Below, piece after piece: positions 16,911 through 25,851 of a stretch of 64,000 nucleotides of DNA (its first letter is position 1; every line of letters begins with the position of its first letter). The notes below the pieces were generated by a model. The model did no database searches. It saw nothing but the letters and a program-made list of their open reading frames with translations, and was not told the origin of the DNA. The DNA comes from an uncultured Sunxiuqinia sp. (lineage in GTDB: Bacteria; Bacteroidota; Bacteroidia; Bacteroidales; Prolixibacteraceae). Location: positions 62,001 to 126,000 of the forward strand of contig NZ_OY782776.1 of the NCBI RefSeq assembly GCF_963678245.1, read 5' to 3'. Made by a program: the position numbers and the translations under genes.

Positions 16911-19900
16911 ATGATTGAAAATATAACTCTTGAATATGATGCTTTTTTAAGATCTGTAAAAAGGAATAAAGATATTTCTCATTCTATACTTATTGGTGCA
17001 GGAGCTTCTATTAGTTCAGGAATACAATCTGCTTCAGATTGTATTTGGGAGTGGAAAAAGGATATTTATTTATCTAAGAATCCAAATGCTTCTGAATATT
17101 ATAAGAATACAAAAAATGAATCCGTTAGATCAAGTATCCAAACTTGGATTGATAACGAAGGTATCTACCCAGAACAAAATTCAGAAGAAGAGTACTCTTT
17201 CTTTGCCGAAAAAGCATATCCAATTGCAGATGATCGGAGAAAATATTTTCAATCACTAATTGAAGGCATAGAGCCATATGTTGGTTATAAGCTTTTATGT
17301 TTATTAATTGAAAAAGAAATCATTAAATCTATATGGTCAACAAATTTTGATGGTTTAGTTGTAAAGTCGGCTCATCAAGCAAATATTACTCCAATCGAAA
17401 TAACGTTGGATAGTGTTGATCGAATTTATAGAAATCAAAGCCGAAAAGAAGTCTTGTCGATTTCTCTTCACGGAGACTATAAATACAGTACATTAAAAAA
17501 TACAACAGATGAGTTAGATACACAGAACGATGTTTTTGTAGAAGTAATATCAAGGTATCACAATGATAAGAATCTTATCGTAATTGGGTATAGCGGAAGA
17601 GATAAGTCATTAATGAAAGCACTTACCCAAGCATACAGCCAAAAGGGCTCAGGTCGATTGTATTGGTGCGGTTATGGTCATCAAATAACAGATGAAATAA
17701 AACTACTTATTGAAACTGCTCGGGAAAATGGAAGAGAAGCTTTTTTTATTCCAACAGATGGATTTGATAAGACATTATTGCATTTAAGTAAAGCTTGTTT
17801 TGAGAATGAAAAATCTTCTTTGGATAAAATAGCTGAGATACTATCAAGTTCACAAATAGAAGAACTAGAGACAACTAATTTCTCTCATAATATTACAAGA
17901 ACAGATAAGTACATAAAAAGTAATCTACATCCAGTAGTATTCCCAAAAGAAGTATTTCAATTTGAATATGATTACAAAGATGAAAAACCTTGGTCGACTT
18001 TAAAAGAATTAACAAAAGACAAAGACATTTGTGCAGTGCCTTATAAGCGTAAAGTCTTTGCATTAGGTACATTATCATCAATAAATAATGTCTTTGGTAA
18101 TGGACTTAAAGGTCAAATTTTGCGAGTTCCCATATCTAAAAAGGATGTTGAGAATGTTACAAGTTTCAAATCTCGTATGTTACAAGCTATTGTTAAGACA
18201 TTTTCCAATAATGACATAATTGAATCAAATGGCAAAGACAAAATATGGCTCGCCCGAAGTAATAATACTGTAATCCAAAATGAACAGTCTGTTCAGGTAC
18301 ATAAGTCTATTTATCTATCCTTGTTTTTTGATTACAGAAATAAATATGCATTTTTAACTTTCAAACCTACAGTGCATTTAACCAGTGAGCAGGAAATATC
18401 AAAAGAAATAAAACAAAACCTGAGTAAAGTATCGTTAGAAAAACTGTTCAACAAACAATATGATGAATTACTAGAAAACTGGAAACAACTTCTTTTTAAG
18501 AATAGTAGATTAATTTTTGAATATCCAAGTAATACAGGTACTGGTTTTGAATTTTCAATATCGCAAAATACTGCATTTGCTGAGATAATGGTATTAGATT
18601 CAAATTTTCGTGCATATCATCCTGCTAAATACAATAAAAAATTCACACAACATAAAGGAATTCAGTTTTTAGAACCGCAATTAATATTTACAAATAATAA
18701 TTCAAATCAACCAACAAAGGATTTTCATCCAATGAGGGCTCTTACAAATCATAAACCATTTGATTTTCCATTAAATGGTACACTCTACTCTAATGAGATA
18801 AGCCTTGGTGTTATTTGTGGTAAAAAATATTCTAATAGTTTTTATGGTTTTCTTAATTCTCTGAATCAGAAACATATCTCAAATGTCAATACTGATTATT
18901 TGATGGATTATCCTGGTTTTGCAGCAGCCTATAATATACCAATTAATATTCCACTCCCAGAGGATTCATTCAAATGGATCGACATTAATATTGACCATAA
19001 TGATGGTGATATTAAAGATATCGCAATTAAACTTGCTAGGTTAATCACATCAAAAATTGACCATCTTTCTAATAGCCAAAGTCAACATACAATTGTAATT
19101 TTTATACCAGAAGAATGGCAAGCTTATGAATCATATGATTTGGACGGAGAATCTTTTGACCTACATGATTATATTAAAGCTTATTCTGCCTCCAAAGGAA
19201 TTTCTACGCAACTAATAAGAGAAGATACATTATCTGATAGCTTAAAATGTCAAATATTTTGGTGGTTATCACTTTCGTTTTATGTAAAGTCCTTAAGGAC
19301 ACCATGGATTCTCAATAATACTGAGAAAGATACCGCATATGCAGGTATTGGATATAGTTTAAGTCGAAATGAAAACCAAACGGATATTGTAATTGGGTGC
19401 AGTCATATTTATAATTCAGAAGGACAAGGATTAAAATACAAACTTTCAAAAGTTGACAACTTTTATCTTGATAAACAAGCTAACCCATTTTTATCATATG
19501 ATGATGCTTTTCAATTTGGGGTATCGATCCGAGAGCTTTTTTACAACTCAATGGATAAACTTCCAAAAAGAGTAGTAATCCATAAGAGAACAGAGTTTAG
19601 GACTGAAGAAATAAAAGGAATTACAGAAAGTCTAAAAATGGCTGGGATTAAAAAAATTGACTTGATAGAAATAAACTATGAACCTGATGCTAGGTTTTTG
19701 GCAACCAAAATTTATGAAGATAAAATTCAAATTGATGGATTTCCAATTTCAAGGGGGACTTGCATTGTTACGAATAATACAACGGCTTTACTATGGACTC
19801 ATGGAATAGTTCCTTCGATAAAGAATCCATATCATAAATATTATCTCGGTGGTAGAAGTATTCCTGCTCCACTAAAAGTAACAAAACATCATGGAGACTC

Positions 19901-20075
19901 AGACATAAATATCATTGCAACCGAAATTTTAGGTTTAACAAAAATGAACTGGAATTCTCTCGATTTATATACAAAACTACCTGCAACAATTGATTCATCA
20001 AATCAAATTGCACGGATTGGTAAATTATTATCTAGATTTGAAGGAAAGACATATGATTATAGATTATTTATATAA
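16911..20075 (+). CDS. C10: SIR2-APAZ-PIWI fusion (SPARSA-like short Argonaute)
   Basis: 1054 residues in one frame. The N-terminal SIR2 domain shows GAGAS (29-33), TNFD (144-147), SLHGD with the catalytic His187, and GYSGRD (226-231), so NAD+ binding looks intact. The middle (~300-620) has no strong motif and is where an APAZ region is expected. The C-terminal part is Argonaute MID-PIWI: IVIFIPEEW, GISTQLIRED, FYVKSLRTPWIL, AGIGYS (~811-816), VVIHKRTEFRTEEIKGI, and the tail LTKMNWNSLDLYTKLPATI. The PIWI catalytic Asp expected before GYS is missing, as in catalytically dead short Argonautes. Known SIR2-Argonaute systems sense invading DNA with a guide and deplete NAD+. Most are two genes; here SIR2 and PIWI are fused. 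Confidence 0.85.
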   Translation: MIENITLEYDAFLRSVKRNKDISHSILIGAGASISSGIQSASDCIWEWKKDIYLSKNPNASEYYKNTKNESVRSSIQTWIDNEGIYPEQNSEEEYSFFAEKAYPIADDRRKYFQSLIEGIEPYVGYKLLCLLIEKEIIKSIWSTNFDGLVVKSAHQANITPIEITLDSVDRIYRNQSRKEVLSISLHGDYKYSTLKNTTDELDTQNDVFVEVISRYHNDKNLIVIGYSGRDKSLMKALTQAYSQKGSGRLYWCGYGHQITDEIKLLIETARENGREAFFIPTDGFDKTLLHLSKACFENEKSSLDKIAEILSSSQIEELETTNFSHNITRTDKYIKSNLHPVVFPKEVFQFEYDYKDEKPWSTLKELTKDKDICAVPYKRKVFALGTLSSINNVFGNGLKGQILRVPISKKDVENVTSFKSRMLQAIVKTFSNNDIIESNGKDKIWLARSNNTVIQNEQSVQVHKSIYLSLFFDYRNKYAFLTFKPTVHLTSEQEISKEIKQNLSKVSLEKLFNKQYDELLENWKQLLFKNSRLIFEYPSNTGTGFEFSISQNTAFAEIMVLDSNFRAYHPAKYNKKFTQHKGIQFLEPQLIFTNNNSNQPTKDFHPMRALTNHKPFDFPLNGTLYSNEISLGVICGKKYSNSFYGFLNSLNQKHISNVNTDYLMDYPGFAAAYNIPINIPLPEDSFKWIDINIDHNDGDIKDIAIKLARLITSKIDHLSNSQSQHTIVIFIPEEWQAYESYDLDGESFDLHDYIKAYSASKGISTQLIREDTLSDSLKCQIFWWLSLSFYVKSLRTPWILNNTEKDTAYAGIGYSLSRNENQTDIVIGCSHIYNSEGQGLKYKLSKVDNFYLDKQANPFLSYDDAFQFGVSIRELFYNSMDKLPKRVVIHKRTEFRTEEIKGITESLKMAGIKKIDLIEINYEPDARFLATKIYEDKIQIDGFPISRGTCIVTNNTTALLWTHGIVPSIKNPYHKYYLGGRSIPAPLKVTKHHGDSDINIIATEILGLTKMNWNSLDLYTKLPATIDSSNQIARIGKLLSRFEGKTYDYRLFI

Positions 20076-20092
20076 ATAAAAAACAAAGCCAG

Positions 20093-20226
20093 GCGTTAAC
20101 ATTTTGTAAATTGCATTGCGGTGTCGGTGCAGGTTGTCGCCTCGGATTCCCGCATGATTGTCTTCGTCCTCGCGGACGGACAATCACCCGCAATCCGCAA
20201 CGACAACTTACAATTTTCCGTTAACG
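20093..20226 (+). repeat. attC10 (class C)
   Basis: R'' GGCGTTAAC (20093-20101) matches the C10 start TTAACGCC. The body is almost the same as attC6 although it belongs to a different cassette. Ends TTCCG|TTAACGG, junction after 20220. Confidence 0.85.
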
Positions 20227-20699
20227 GCAAGTTTGAAAAAAATAAATTGATGGTTATCTAAATCGTTCGTTCTTTGGTTTTTCGCTCGCTTGTAAAGTTG
20301 CTGTCACAAAACTTGCAAAGTAAAGTTTGGTGCAATTGCCAATTTTCGCAGTTTGACAATTTCCCAAAACTGTTTTGCAGCCTGAATGTCTAGCACATTT
20401 TTAGGAACAGTCGGTGGTTATTTGACAGTTTGATTTCTGGGCCGGTTGCTATCTGGGCTGGAATTAAAAAAAATGGCAGACAGTTTTGTTCTCGCAAGTT
20501 TTCCTCCAGCGGCATAAGTCAGGAATGGCAAAACTCACGTTTCGGCGGGGCAAACCGCCGTTGGTTACCTGCAACCCACAAGCAACTTTGACTTTGGGGG
20601 TTGAGAAAAAAATTAAAATGCGATGTAGTTATTTGAAATTTTTGCTCGGAAAATGATATTTTTATACTGTTAACAAACTGCCCATGAATAAAAAAACCA
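20227..20699 (+). other. C11: gene-less cassette, second copy of C7
   Basis: Nearly identical to 14255-14725, with a few substitutions and single-base A or G insertions that destroy any shared reading frame. No ORF is supported. Duplication plus nucleotide conservation without frame conservation favours a non-coding element. Confidence 0.6.
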
Positions 20700-20833
20700 G
20701 CCGTTAACAAGTTGTACATGGCAGGCGGGGGTTTTAGCGGTCTGACAAGTCAGACCTTGTGCCCACTTTCCTGCGGGTCTGACACGATTTCTTCCAGAAA
20801 TCCCGCCCGACCACATACAAGTGACCGTTAGCG
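20700..20833 (+). repeat. attC11 (class A)
   Basis: R'' GCCGTTAAC (20700-20708) matches the C11 start. The centre resembles attC4 and attC12 (GATTTC/GAAATC apical stem) rather than attC7, although the cassette bodies are copies. Ends GACCG|TTAGCGG, junction after 20827. Confidence 0.85.
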
Positions 20834-20937
20834 GTAAATTTAAAAGAACGAAAATTAGAATAACTGGTAAAGCCAAAATGAGAAAAGGATAAGGAAATCA
20901 ATCGAATTAATTAAATACTAACAATAAACTTAATCTT

Positions 20938-21519
20938 ATGTATCTTTTCTTTGACACTGAAACTACTGGACTTCCAAATAATTGGAACGCTCCTTCATCT
21001 GACACAAGAAATTGGCCTCGTATGGTTCAACTAGCTTTTATTCTTTATGACAATAACGGGAACTTACTGGAAAGTAAAAACTTCATTGTTAGACCAGAAG
21101 GATATACTATCCCATCCGAAGTATCAAAAATACACGGAATTACAACAGAAAGAGCACTTCGTGAAGGTGTTGAATTAAAATCTGTTCTAGACAGCTTTAA
21201 ACTGTCAAGTGAAAAAGCAACATATTTAGTTGCGCACAATATGGAATTTGATGAAAAAATACTTGGATGTGAATTTTACAGAGTGACGGGTAATGACTGC
21301 TTGATAGGAAGAAGAAAATTTTGCACAATGAAAGACCCGTCTATAATCGAATATTGCGCCATTCCACCTTTTCGTTATGGAAGTTATAAATGGCCAAAAC
21401 TATCTGAATTACATTACACGCTTTTTGGAACCTTATTTGAAGAAGCACATAACGCTTTAGCAGATATTCAAGCTACAGCGAGATGTTTCTTTGAATTACG
21501 AAAGCAAAAGATTATTTGA
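20938..21519 (+). CDS. C12: DEDDh 3'-5' exonuclease (DnaQ-like)
   Basis: 193 residues. ExoI motif FFDTETTG (D6, E8), ExoII HNMEFD (D105) and ExoIII HNALADIQAT (H171, D176) give a complete DEDDh active site. It is close to the minimal exonuclease domain, with no polymerase or helicase attached. Such enzymes trim single-stranded DNA or RNA ends; as a cassette gene it may act in defence, but a housekeeping-like role is equally possible. Well-separated leader of 110 bp after the junction. Confidence 0.88.
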   Translation: MYLFFDTETTGLPNNWNAPSSDTRNWPRMVQLAFILYDNNGNLLESKNFIVRPEGYTIPSEVSKIHGITTERALREGVELKSVLDSFKLSSEKATYLVAHNMEFDEKILGCEFYRVTGNDCLIGRRKFCTMKDPSIIEYCAIPPFRYGSYKWPKLSELHYTLFGTLFEEAHNALADIQATARCFFELRKQKII

Positions 21520-21643
21520 AAATGCTTAAGAATTAATAATAAAAATCTACCGCTAACAAAGAACTGAGCTTAAAAACAAATAAAAACCCATAATTTTTGA
21601 TTTAAAACACCCTGTTTTTTTGGGGGCTGTTCCCAAAGAAAAA

Positions 21644-22621
21644 TTATTGATCGATGATGGTACTTCGATAGGCCGGATCGTATGGTATCCCTGATTTGGC
21701 AATGGCAAAAGCTTGTTTGACCAATTTGTTGCATACAGCAATTAAAGCTAGCTTTTTTGACTTTCCTTTGTTTACAATTCGTTGATACAATGCATGGCAC
21801 TGAGGATTGCATTTACTGGCTGTAAAACTGCACATAAACAAATGGTTGCGCATATTCGGATTGCCCCGTTTACTGATTCGGGACTGCCCGTTTATACTTG
21901 TACCTGAAGTATGTTCCGTAGGTGCCAGTCCAAAGAATGCGGATACCTGACGGTAGTTATCGAAGTTCCGAAAGCCATTACTCATAATTATCAGGTAAAT
22001 TGCAGTCTTTTTTCCCACTCCGGGAATAGAAGTTATATTGCTCAATAAATCACCATCGTATTGTTTTATAAGCACTTCAATCTCCTGTTCCAAAAGGACA
22101 ATCTCATCCTTAACATGACGTAGCTGACGTTTCAATGAAGTGATAATCCTGCCCGTTTTAACACCCCTGCTTTCCAGTCCCTGGATATGGTTCTTTAAGG
22201 CTGTATTCTGCTTTAAATATAACACTACAACTTTCTGAAGCTGCTTACTCTTTTCGATGTATTCAGGTTCCGGAATCCATTGTTTAAGTGGCTGTTCCTG
22301 TGCAAACAATGCAATCATTCGAGCATCACTCTTATCGGTTTTATTCTGCTGCAGCTTCATCTGAATAAAACGTTTAATGGTTAAAGGATTTACCACAGAA
22401 ACTTCAATCCCTTTTTGGTAGAGGAAAACGGCAAGCTGTTGGTAATAACTTCCGGTTGATTCCATCACGCAATGAGTGTTGGACTTCATTAATTTGTAAA
22501 ACAAGCGAAAACCCTTTGAATCATTACTGTAACAATGATGCCCTGTTGATAAATCCCATACATCGAATGTCTCTTTTGAGATGTCAACTCCAATAAAATG
22601 TTTACTTTTATACATAACCAT
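21644..22621 (-). CDS. IS110-family transposase (DEDD, Tnp20)
   Basis: 325 residues, intact. RuvC-like N-terminus with GVDISKETFDVW (first Asp), VMESTGSYY (Glu) and DKSDARMIALFA (Asp pair). The C-terminal Transposase_20 domain starts near IPGVGKKTAIYL and includes the serine-containing SRISKRGNPNMR. It begins at MVMYK; a second ATG two codons later is an equal candidate. IS110 enzymes recombine at short core sequences guided by an element-encoded RNA. Confidence 0.9.
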   Translation of the reverse strand: MVMYKSKHFIGVDISKETFDVWDLSTGHHCYSNDSKGFRLFYKLMKSNTHCVMESTGSYYQQLAVFLYQKGIEVSVVNPLTIKRFIQMKLQQNKTDKSDARMIALFAQEQPLKQWIPEPEYIEKSKQLQKVVVLYLKQNTALKNHIQGLESRGVKTGRIITSLKRQLRHVKDEIVLLEQEIEVLIKQYDGDLLSNITSIPGVGKKTAIYLIIMSNGFRNFDNYRQVSAFFGLAPTEHTSGTSINGQSRISKRGNPNMRNHLFMCSFTASKCNPQCHALYQRIVNKGKSKKLALIAVCNKLVKQAFAIAKSGIPYDPAYRSTIIDQ

Positions 22622-22823
22622 TAGATTATGAAAGAACGAATCTACGGTAATATAGCAACCTAAAAACAGGCTTTTAGCCCAGAGAACTGATCGTATTGCA
22701 GTAGTAAAAGAGTGGTGATAATCTTTGTTGACAGGCTCTGATGGCCTAAATTGTAACTCAACCTTACTCCACTCTTTCGTTCTTTCTGTTTATTGATAAA
22801 AGATAAGAAAATGTAAACTTAGG
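22622..22823 (-). ncRNA. Candidate bridge-RNA region of the IS110 element
   Basis: A ~200-nt non-coding end upstream of the transposase. In IS110-group elements this end encodes the bridge RNA that pairs with target and donor. The assignment rests on position and length only; loops complementary to TTGTATATGG-type target sequence were not resolved by eye. Confidence 0.35.
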
Positions 22824-22979
22824 AATTGTATATGGCAGGCGGGGGTTTTAGCGGTCTGACAAGTCAGACCTTGCGCCTACTTTCCTGCGGGTCTGACACG
22901 ATTTCTTCCAGAAATCCCGCCCGACCACATACAAGTGACCGTTGTGTACCATAAAAATGAACGAAACAGAACAAACTAA

Positions 22980-24038
22980 ATGGATTGGATAATACTTAAT
23001 TTGATTTCGAATAAGAGAAATAATAAACTGATTTATGGATTTCTATTTGGTATAATAATACTTGATTTTCTCAACGACCAGATTGGATTTATAAATGAAA
23101 AATATCTGATTATTGATTTTTCCTTGTTTGCAATTGGACTTCTGATTGTTAAAGAGATTTTGAATTATTGGTACCGAAATTTATATCGTAGAAATCAGAA
23201 AATTCTTGATGATATTAAGGAAATTTCTAGAACAGGAAACTATTCAAAAATAATTGAACAAGCAGAGTTGATTAAAATTATAAAACCTCAATTGACTGAA
23301 AAGACTTATTGGACTGGTTTTGCAAATGTATATCTAAATAATCCACAGAAAGCTCTTCATGAATTTGATTCAATTGAATTAGAGTATCAAAATTTTAGCG
23401 GATTCTTTTATCACAAAGGTTTAGCGCTCATTGACTCTGGAAACATTGAAAAGTCAATCGAATATTTAACACGTTCGATTGAATTAGAAAAGACTTGGCA
23501 AAACCTTGACCAAAGAGGTGTCGCATATATGAATATTAACAAACTAAATGAGGCTGAAAAAGATTTGAGAGAATCCATTAAATTAAAAGTAGATTCTTCA
23601 AATACGTGCAACCTTGGTGTCGTTTTAGATAAAAAAGGACAACATAAAGAAGCAATTGAGTTTTATAATCGGTCAATTGACATAAAATCTGAAAATCCAA
23701 ATGCTTTTTATAATAGAGCCTTAGCAAACTATTACTTAGAGAATTATCAGGAGTCAATATCAGATAACACAAAGACAATAGAACTTGATTCAAAAAGACA
23801 TTGGGCATATTATAATCGAGCATTATCAAGTCAAAAGATTAAAGAATTGGAATCAGCAATTAAAGATTTTGATTATACTCAAAAATTGGGTCATGAGGAT
23901 AAGTATCTTTATCTGAATCGTGGATTTTGCAAATGTGAATTTGGAGAAATTTCAAATGGCTTGATTGACTTAAAACAAGCAGATAAATTAGATTGTAAAG
24001 AAGCAAAAGAATTGATTGAAAAATATGATAGTCAATAA
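22980..24038 (+). CDS. C13: membrane-anchored TPR protein
   Basis: 352 residues. Two hydrophobic helices (about 18-35 and 43-60) anchor the N-terminus. From ~110 to 345 there are about seven tetratricopeptide repeats, with recognisable units such as FFYHKGLALIDSGNIEKSIE, AFYNRALANYYLENYQESI and HWAYYNRALSSQKIKELESA. It likely scaffolds protein contacts on the cytoplasmic face. No catalytic domain is seen. Function unknown. Confidence 0.8.
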   Translation: MDWIILNLISNKRNNKLIYGFLFGIIILDFLNDQIGFINEKYLIIDFSLFAIGLLIVKEILNYWYRNLYRRNQKILDDIKEISRTGNYSKIIEQAELIKIIKPQLTEKTYWTGFANVYLNNPQKALHEFDSIELEYQNFSGFFYHKGLALIDSGNIEKSIEYLTRSIELEKTWQNLDQRGVAYMNINKLNEAEKDLRESIKLKVDSSNTCNLGVVLDKKGQHKEAIEFYNRSIDIKSENPNAFYNRALANYYLENYQESISDNTKTIELDSKRHWAYYNRALSSQKIKELESAIKDFDYTQKLGHEDKYLYLNRGFCKCEFGEISNGLIDLKQADKLDCKEAKELIEKYDSQ

Positions 24039-24043
24039 ATTAC

Positions 24044-24178
24044 GGCACACAACATTTTGTATAAGTAATGGCAGGCAAGGAGGTAAATATCAAGGTTCGT
24101 AGCCCGCTCAAACTTCATAGCGGTTTGACAGGAAAATACCACGCAATCTGCCACTACTCATACAATTTACCGTTGTGG
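24044..24178 (+). repeat. attC13 (class D)
   Basis: R'' GGCACACAAC (24044-24053) matches the C13 start with one mismatch. Left arm TTTTGTATAAGTAATGGCAG pairs with CTGCCACTACTCATACAA. Ends TTACCG|TTGTGG, junction after 24172. Confidence 0.8.
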
Positions 24179-24185
24179 TTAATTT

Positions 24186-25494
24186 TGTGTCGTCCTAAAA
24201 TATGTCTACACTAAAAAAGTAGATATGTATAAAAATGATGGAGTAACACGGCGTTACAGCGAGAGTTTTAAACTCAAAATTTTAGCCGAACTTAGCACGG
24301 GTAAATACTCAAAAAGACAATTATCCCGGATTTACGGGATACAGTCAAGTACAATCAATGAATGGATACGAAAGTATGACCGCAAAGATTTAATGAATAC
24401 GCGTATTATGGTACAAACAAAAGATGAAATCAGCCGCTTAAAAGAACTTCAAAAAGAAATCGAGCAGCTAAAAAAACTCTTGATTAAAAAGGATTTAGAC
24501 AAGCTCGTACAAGATTCTTATTTGGAAGTGGCTGCCGAAAACTTAGGCTACAAAAGTGTTGAGGAACTAAAAAAAAAACTTAAACATCAAGCCCTGATGA
24601 AAGCTTCCTCAAAAACAAAACAAACGGGTATAGCAAGCATGTCGGAGGTATGTGCCCTATTCCACCTAAAACGCGATGCATTCTATAAATACATTAAGCG
24701 TTGGGAACGTTGCAAGTCGCTTGAATCGCAAGTAATACAGCTTGTAAAGGAAGAACGCAAAGAGCAACCCAGAGTGGGCGTACGTAAGCTACACGAAACA
24801 CTACAACCCTCTTTTGAGGCCAAACAGATTAAACTTGGCAGGGACTCTCTGTTCAATATACTCAGAGCGAATAATATGCTGGTGAAACGGAAAAGGGCGT
24901 ATGCTAAAACAACCAATTCATATCACCATTTCCATAAATACAACAATCTTATCAAGGAGTTGGAAATCACAAAACCAAACCAGGTATGGGTTTCTGATAT
25001 TACATACATCAGAACCGTAAAAGGCTTTTGTTATTTAGCGCTGATTACAGACTTGTATTCACGGAAAATAATCGGACACGACATCAGCGATAGCCTGGAG
25101 CTGTCGGGATGCCTACGGGCCCTCAAAAAGGCCCTGTGGCATACAAGACCAGCGGCCGGACTTATACATCACTCCGACAGAGGGGTGCAGTATTGCAGCC
25201 ATATGTATGTAAATGAGTTAAAAAGAAAAGGAATAAACATAAGTATGACAGAAGAAAATCATTGTTATGAAAACGCAGTTGCTGAAAGAGTTAACGGTAT
25301 TTTAAAAGATGAGTTCTATCTCGACCAGTGCTTCTTTTCAACCAGCCATGCAAAACGTGCTACAAAAAATGCTATTAAACTATATAATAATAAAAGGCTT
25401 CATTTATCTTTAGGGTATAAAACACCAAACGCAGTGTTTAAAAATGTAGCTTAAAATTAATGTTTAACCTGTAGCCGTATTCTAGGACTAGACA
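24186..25494 (+). mobile_element. IS3-family element, copy 1 (intact)
   Basis: 1309 bp. Terminal inverted repeats: left TGTGTCGTCCTAAAATATG, right (complement) TGTCTAGTCCTAGAATACG. It is flanked by a direct repeat TTT (24183-24185 and 25495-25497), the 3-bp duplication expected for IS3. It sits in the leader of cassette C14. Confidence 0.85.
24225..25454 (+). CDS. IS3-family transposase, single-frame OrfAB
   Basis: 409 residues. N-terminal helix-turn-helix (KRQLSRIYGIQSSTINEWI) and a coiled coil, then the DDE integrase: VSDITYI (D), HHSDRGVQY (D) and NAVAERVNGILK (E). The OrfA and OrfB parts are joined without a frameshift through a run of ten adenines after GAACT; copy 2 has eight and is broken there. 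Whether A10 or a slippage state is ancestral is not decidable here. Confidence 0.9.
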   Translation: MYKNDGVTRRYSESFKLKILAELSTGKYSKRQLSRIYGIQSSTINEWIRKYDRKDLMNTRIMVQTKDEISRLKELQKEIEQLKKLLIKKDLDKLVQDSYLEVAAENLGYKSVEELKKKLKHQALMKASSKTKQTGIASMSEVCALFHLKRDAFYKYIKRWERCKSLESQVIQLVKEERKEQPRVGVRKLHETLQPSFEAKQIKLGRDSLFNILRANNMLVKRKRAYAKTTNSYHHFHKYNNLIKELEITKPNQVWVSDITYIRTVKGFCYLALITDLYSRKIIGHDISDSLELSGCLRALKKALWHTRPAAGLIHHSDRGVQYCSHMYVNELKRKGINISMTEENHCYENAVAERVNGILKDEFYLDQCFFSTSHAKRATKNAIKLYNNKRLHLSLGYKTPNAVFKNVA

Positions 25495-25503
25495 TTTGAA
25501 AAA

Positions 25504-25851
25504 ATGACAATAGAAGAACTAAAATCGAATATAAAATGGTGGGAATCTAAAAGATGGATTTATAATGTCGCTGTTGGACTTTTCGGAATTTTTGCTATTT
25601 ATGATGGACTTTCAAGAGGAGAATACTTTTGGACTTTAGACGACACAATCGGAATTATAGTTTGGGGAATTGGAGCAAATATTTTTTACTCATTAGGAAT
25701 CTTATTAGAATTATTTGATTGGTATTATCTGAAAAATAAAGTCGGAATTAAAAAACTGCGAATAATATTCTTCATAATCGGACTTTTATTTAGTTGCTTC
25801 TGGACTTTATGGTGTGGTTGGCTCTACTTTGCAAAACCTTATTTATGGTAA
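25504..25851 (+). CDS. C14a: small membrane protein
   Basis: 115 residues with three hydrophobic helices (about 21-37, 46-66 and 86-108) and many Trp residues. No family recognised. The start ATG lies just after the IS3 right end; without the IS the cassette leader would be about 20 bp. The stop overlaps the next start (ATGGTAA), so C14 is a second coupled two-gene cassette. Confidence 0.65.
   Translation: MTIEELKSNIKWWESKRWIYNVAVGLFGIFAIYDGLSRGEYFWTLDDTIGIIVWGIGANIFYSLGILLELFDWYYLKNKVGIKKLRIIFFIIGLLFSCFWTLWCGWLYFAKPYLW

Larger units (their letters stand above)
21561..22823 (-). mobile_element. IS110-family element inserted in attC12
   Basis: Boundaries are inferred by comparing the split attC with intact class A sites: AACAAA on the left and AATTGTATATGG on the right, sharing AA as possible core. 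About 1.26 kb with no obvious terminal inverted repeats or longer duplication, as usual for IS110. The non-coding stretch upstream of the transposase (~200 nt) is longer than the downstream one (~80 nt). Confidence 0.75.
21548..22947 (+). repeat. attC12 (class A) split by IS110 element
   Basis: R'' TACCGCTAAC (21548-21557) matches the C12 start over ten bases. The rest of the site resumes at ~22824 (AATTGTATATGG) and runs to GACCG|TTGTGT with the junction after 22941. The IS lies between R'' and L'', so the site should not fold or recombine normally. Confidence 0.8.
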
